A DNA stretch of 64,000 nucleotides from Streptomyces sp. NBC_01214. Lineage in GTDB: Bacteria; Actinomycetota; Actinomycetes; Streptomycetales; Streptomycetaceae. Positions 62,353 to 64,000 of this stretch are shown here, piece by piece. The first letter of the stretch is position 1. Every line of letters starts with the position of its first letter. Under the pieces are notes generated by a model. It had not been told where the DNA came from. It worked only from the letters and a program-made list of their open reading frames with translations, and did not search any database. A program made the position numbers and the translations under genes. Location: contig NZ_JAPEOS010000001.1 in the NCBI RefSeq assembly GCF_026340975.1, positions 2,502,501 through 2,566,500 of the forward strand. Reading direction: 5' to 3'.

Positions 62353-62598
62353 GTGAAGAACTTCAAGAAGGCCGCAGCCGTCACCATGATCGCGGGCGGC
62401 CTCCTGGCCGCCGGCGCCGGTGTCTCCTCGGCGCACGGCGGTGCGTCGGCGGAGGGCGAGGCCCTGAACTCGCCCGGCGTGGCCTCCGGGAACCAGGTCC
62501 AGGTCCCCGTGCACGTCCCCGTGAACGTGGTCGGCAACACCGTCAACGTGATCGGCCTGCTCAACCCCGCCTTCGGCAACACCGGCGTCAACGCCTGA
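62353..62598 (+). CDS. chpE: Short chaplin without cysteines (ChpE-like)
   Basis: This 81-residue protein has a signal peptide (residues 1-28: KKAAAVTMIAGGLLAAGAGVSSA) and one chaplin domain, NSPGVASGNQVQVPVHVPVN followed by VVGNTVNVIGLLNPAFGNTGV. Most chaplins have two cysteines here (VNVCGN and GNTC); this one has Val and Gly instead, as does S. coelicolor ChpE as I recall. Chaplins are secreted, self-assemble into amyloid-like sheets and coat aerial hyphae. The GTG at 62353 has GGAGG 8-9 nt upstream. Confidence 0.92.
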   Translation: MKNFKKAAAVTMIAGGLLAAGAGVSSAHGGASAEGEALNSPGVASGNQVQVPVHVPVNVVGNTVNVIGLLNPAFGNTGVNA

Positions 62599-62613
62599 CC
62601 CGCCCCACCCCGG

Positions 62614-62648
62614 CCCCGCTTCCCCCCTCTCCCTGGGAAGCGGGGTTT
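62614..62648 (+). terminator. Terminator after chpE
   Basis: CCCCGCTTCCC and GGGAAGCGGGG form a perfect 11-bp stem (62614-62624, 62635-62645) with a 10-nt loop. TTTCC follows. It lies 15 bp after the chaplin stop. Confidence 0.85.
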
Positions 62649-62670
62649 CCCCATGATCCAGCCCCGCCCC

Positions 62671-62766
62671 CATCCAGCCCCGCCGGCGTTTGAGGCGCGG
62701 GGCGGGGGGCGGAGCCCCACAAAGCCCGGGCGCAGCCCGGGGCCGACCGCGCAGCGGCGCCGCACC
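62671..62766. repeat. Palindromic intergenic repeat (copy D)
   Basis: Reverse-oriented relative to copy B. On the minus strand it reads GGTGCGGCGCCGCTG, an extra hairpin CCCCGGGCTGCGCCCGGG, GGGGCTCCGCCCC, then CCGCGCCTCAAACG and CCGGCGGGGCTGGA. It lies between the chaplin terminator and the 3' end of the convergent gene. Confidence 0.75.
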
Positions 62767-62780
62767 CACGCCCCCGGGGG

Positions 62781-63563
62781 TCAGCCCCGCTCGCGCGCCT
62801 CAACGGCCGAGTTGTACGCCGCGACCAGCGCCCGCCGAGCGACCCGCTCCACCGGCCGCAGCGCCTCCGCCCGCGCCGCCATCTCCGAGGCGGCCACCGC
62901 GCCCCCGTGCCCGTTCTCGTACGCCAGCGACACCATCAGGTCCACCCGCTGCGCCAGCGCCAGCACCCGCACCGCCCGCGCCGGATACCCCGGCGCCAGC
63001 GCCTCCCGTCCGGCCTCCGCCCGCGCCCGGTACGCCGACAGCGCGGCCTCCGCGACCGGCCCGGACCCCGCCACGTCCAGCCGGGTCAGCACCTCGGTCG
63101 CCTCGCGCAGCGCCTCCGCCAGCTCCCGCTCCGCCTCGCTCAGCGAGGGCACGTCGGCCGGCGGGGCCTCCCGTACCGGCAGCACGTGCCAGGTCACCGA
63201 CACGTGGACGTCCCCGGCCGGCCCGACCTCGGTCACCTCCGGCACCAGCCCCAGCGCCGCCCCCACCGCGACGACCGCCTCCTCCGCCTCCAGCGCCCGC
63301 GCATTGAACTCCGGCGGCCCGCTCAGCCCCAGCGGATGCCCCGGCGCCGGCAGCGCCACCCGCAGCCCCGTCACCCCCAGGGCCCGCAGCCGGCCGAGCG
63401 CCAAGGTGAGACCGACGGGGCCCGTCTCACCCGGCAGCCCCTCCACCCGGTGCACGGCGTCCTCGCCCACGATCGACAACACGGCCTCGTCGGGCGAGAC
63501 CAGACCGGCCAGCAGTGCGTTCCCCCAGGCGGCCAAGCGCCCTGAACGTGGTTCGAAAAGCAT
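62781..63563 (-). CDS. Conserved unknown actinobacterial protein
   Basis: I do not recognise a named family. This 260-residue soluble protein starts MLFEPRSGRLAAWGNALLAG. The N-terminal half is an alpha/beta region (about 20-130, LSIVGEDAVHRV, VGLTLALGRLRALGVTGLRVALPAPGHPLGL). The C-terminal half is all-helical with heptad-like leucines (about 140-255). It has no signal peptide or membrane helix. It is divergent from an ABC ATPase gene (133 bp). Confidence 0.75.
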   Translation of the reverse strand: MLFEPRSGRLAAWGNALLAGLVSPDEAVLSIVGEDAVHRVEGLPGETGPVGLTLALGRLRALGVTGLRVALPAPGHPLGLSGPPEFNARALEAEEAVVAVGAALGLVPEVTEVGPAGDVHVSVTWHVLPVREAPPADVPSLSEAERELAEALREATEVLTRLDVAGSGPVAEAALSAYRARAEAGREALAPGYPARAVRVLALAQRVDLMVSLAYENGHGGAVAASEMAARAEALRPVERVARRALVAAYNSAVEARERG

Positions 63564-63696
63564 CCCCCTACTTTACGGATCGGCCCCGGCACCGGGCCCC
63601 GGCCCCGGACCCCGCTCCGAGTGGCGTAGGTTTTCCCCTGGGGCTGCGTCTACCGGCGCACAGAGAACCGTGACTGCAAGGGGTGACAACACGCTC

Positions 63697-64000
<304 letters not shown>

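Overview
The window is about 64 kb of very GC-rich DNA with strong third-position G/C bias, frequent GTG/TTG starts and many 4-bp GTGA/ATGA gene overlaps. It carries a chaplin, a Gbn-like nucleoid protein, a streptophobe protein and a PHO box built from 11-nt repeats. All of this points to a Streptomyces chromosome, probably the conserved core. As I recall the S. coelicolor map, content and order match roughly SCO1800 to SCO1860, read in reverse. I saw no tRNA, rRNA, CRISPR array, insertion sequence or prophage.

Layout. 1-1.6 kb: the end of a membrane-anchored protein and a CapA-like phosphoesterase. 1.8-11.3 kb: cobalamin genes on the minus strand (a CbiG/CobC fusion, cobB, cobO, a ChlI-ChlD-type chelatase, cobQ, cbiB) under a B12 riboswitch, interrupted by a ZIP transporter on the plus strand. 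11.3-13 kb: a PiT phosphate transporter with a PHO box and a small membrane protein. 13-20.9 kb: hydrolase, HEAT-like protein, VOC protein, zinc peptidase, ABC-F protein with a possible leader peptide, Gbn, crotonase. 20.9-23.1 kb: a five-gene Asp23/Gls24-AmaP envelope-stress operon. 23.1-26.2 kb: divergent SDR, SURF1, zinc-ribbon protein, exonuclease-BRCT.

26.4-31.4 kb: a TetR gene with a perfect inverted repeat in its divergent promoter region, followed by a tightly packed catabolic operon (acetoacetate-decarboxylase-like, SDR, two paralogous amidohydrolases). 31.4-32.25 kb: the decayed remnant of a NACHT (NLR-like) NTPase. 32.4-35.1 kb: an AGMO-like fatty-acid hydroxylase overlapping a lysoplasmalogenase, then an alcohol dehydrogenase. 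35.2-41.4 kb: subtilisin, acetate-type symporter pair, moaA, and small membrane or zinc proteins.

41.5-47.5 kb: tyrS, the TldE/TldD protease pair, fabG-fabI. 47.7-52.6 kb: secreted protein, GntR regulator divergent from an MFS gene, small membrane proteins, SixA-like phosphatase, serB. 52.7-57.9 kb: streptophobe, a double-FHA ABC transporter, a secreted transglycosylase-like protein. 58.2-64 kb: a divergent orphan QueA, an SDR with a repeat-built tail, a GAF histidine kinase with its LuxR response regulator, a cysteine-free chaplin (ChpE-like), a conserved unknown, and the start of an ABC ATPase.

Points of greatest interest: (i) the TetR-controlled ADC/SDR/double-amidohydrolase operon of unknown substrate, (ii) the NACHT-gene ruin, which contains a TTA codon, (iii) the hydroxylase-lysoplasmalogenase pairing that suggests ether-lipid turnover, (iv) intergenic palindromic elements that appear to have inserted in frame into cobB and cobQ, and (v) the ABC-F leader peptide.
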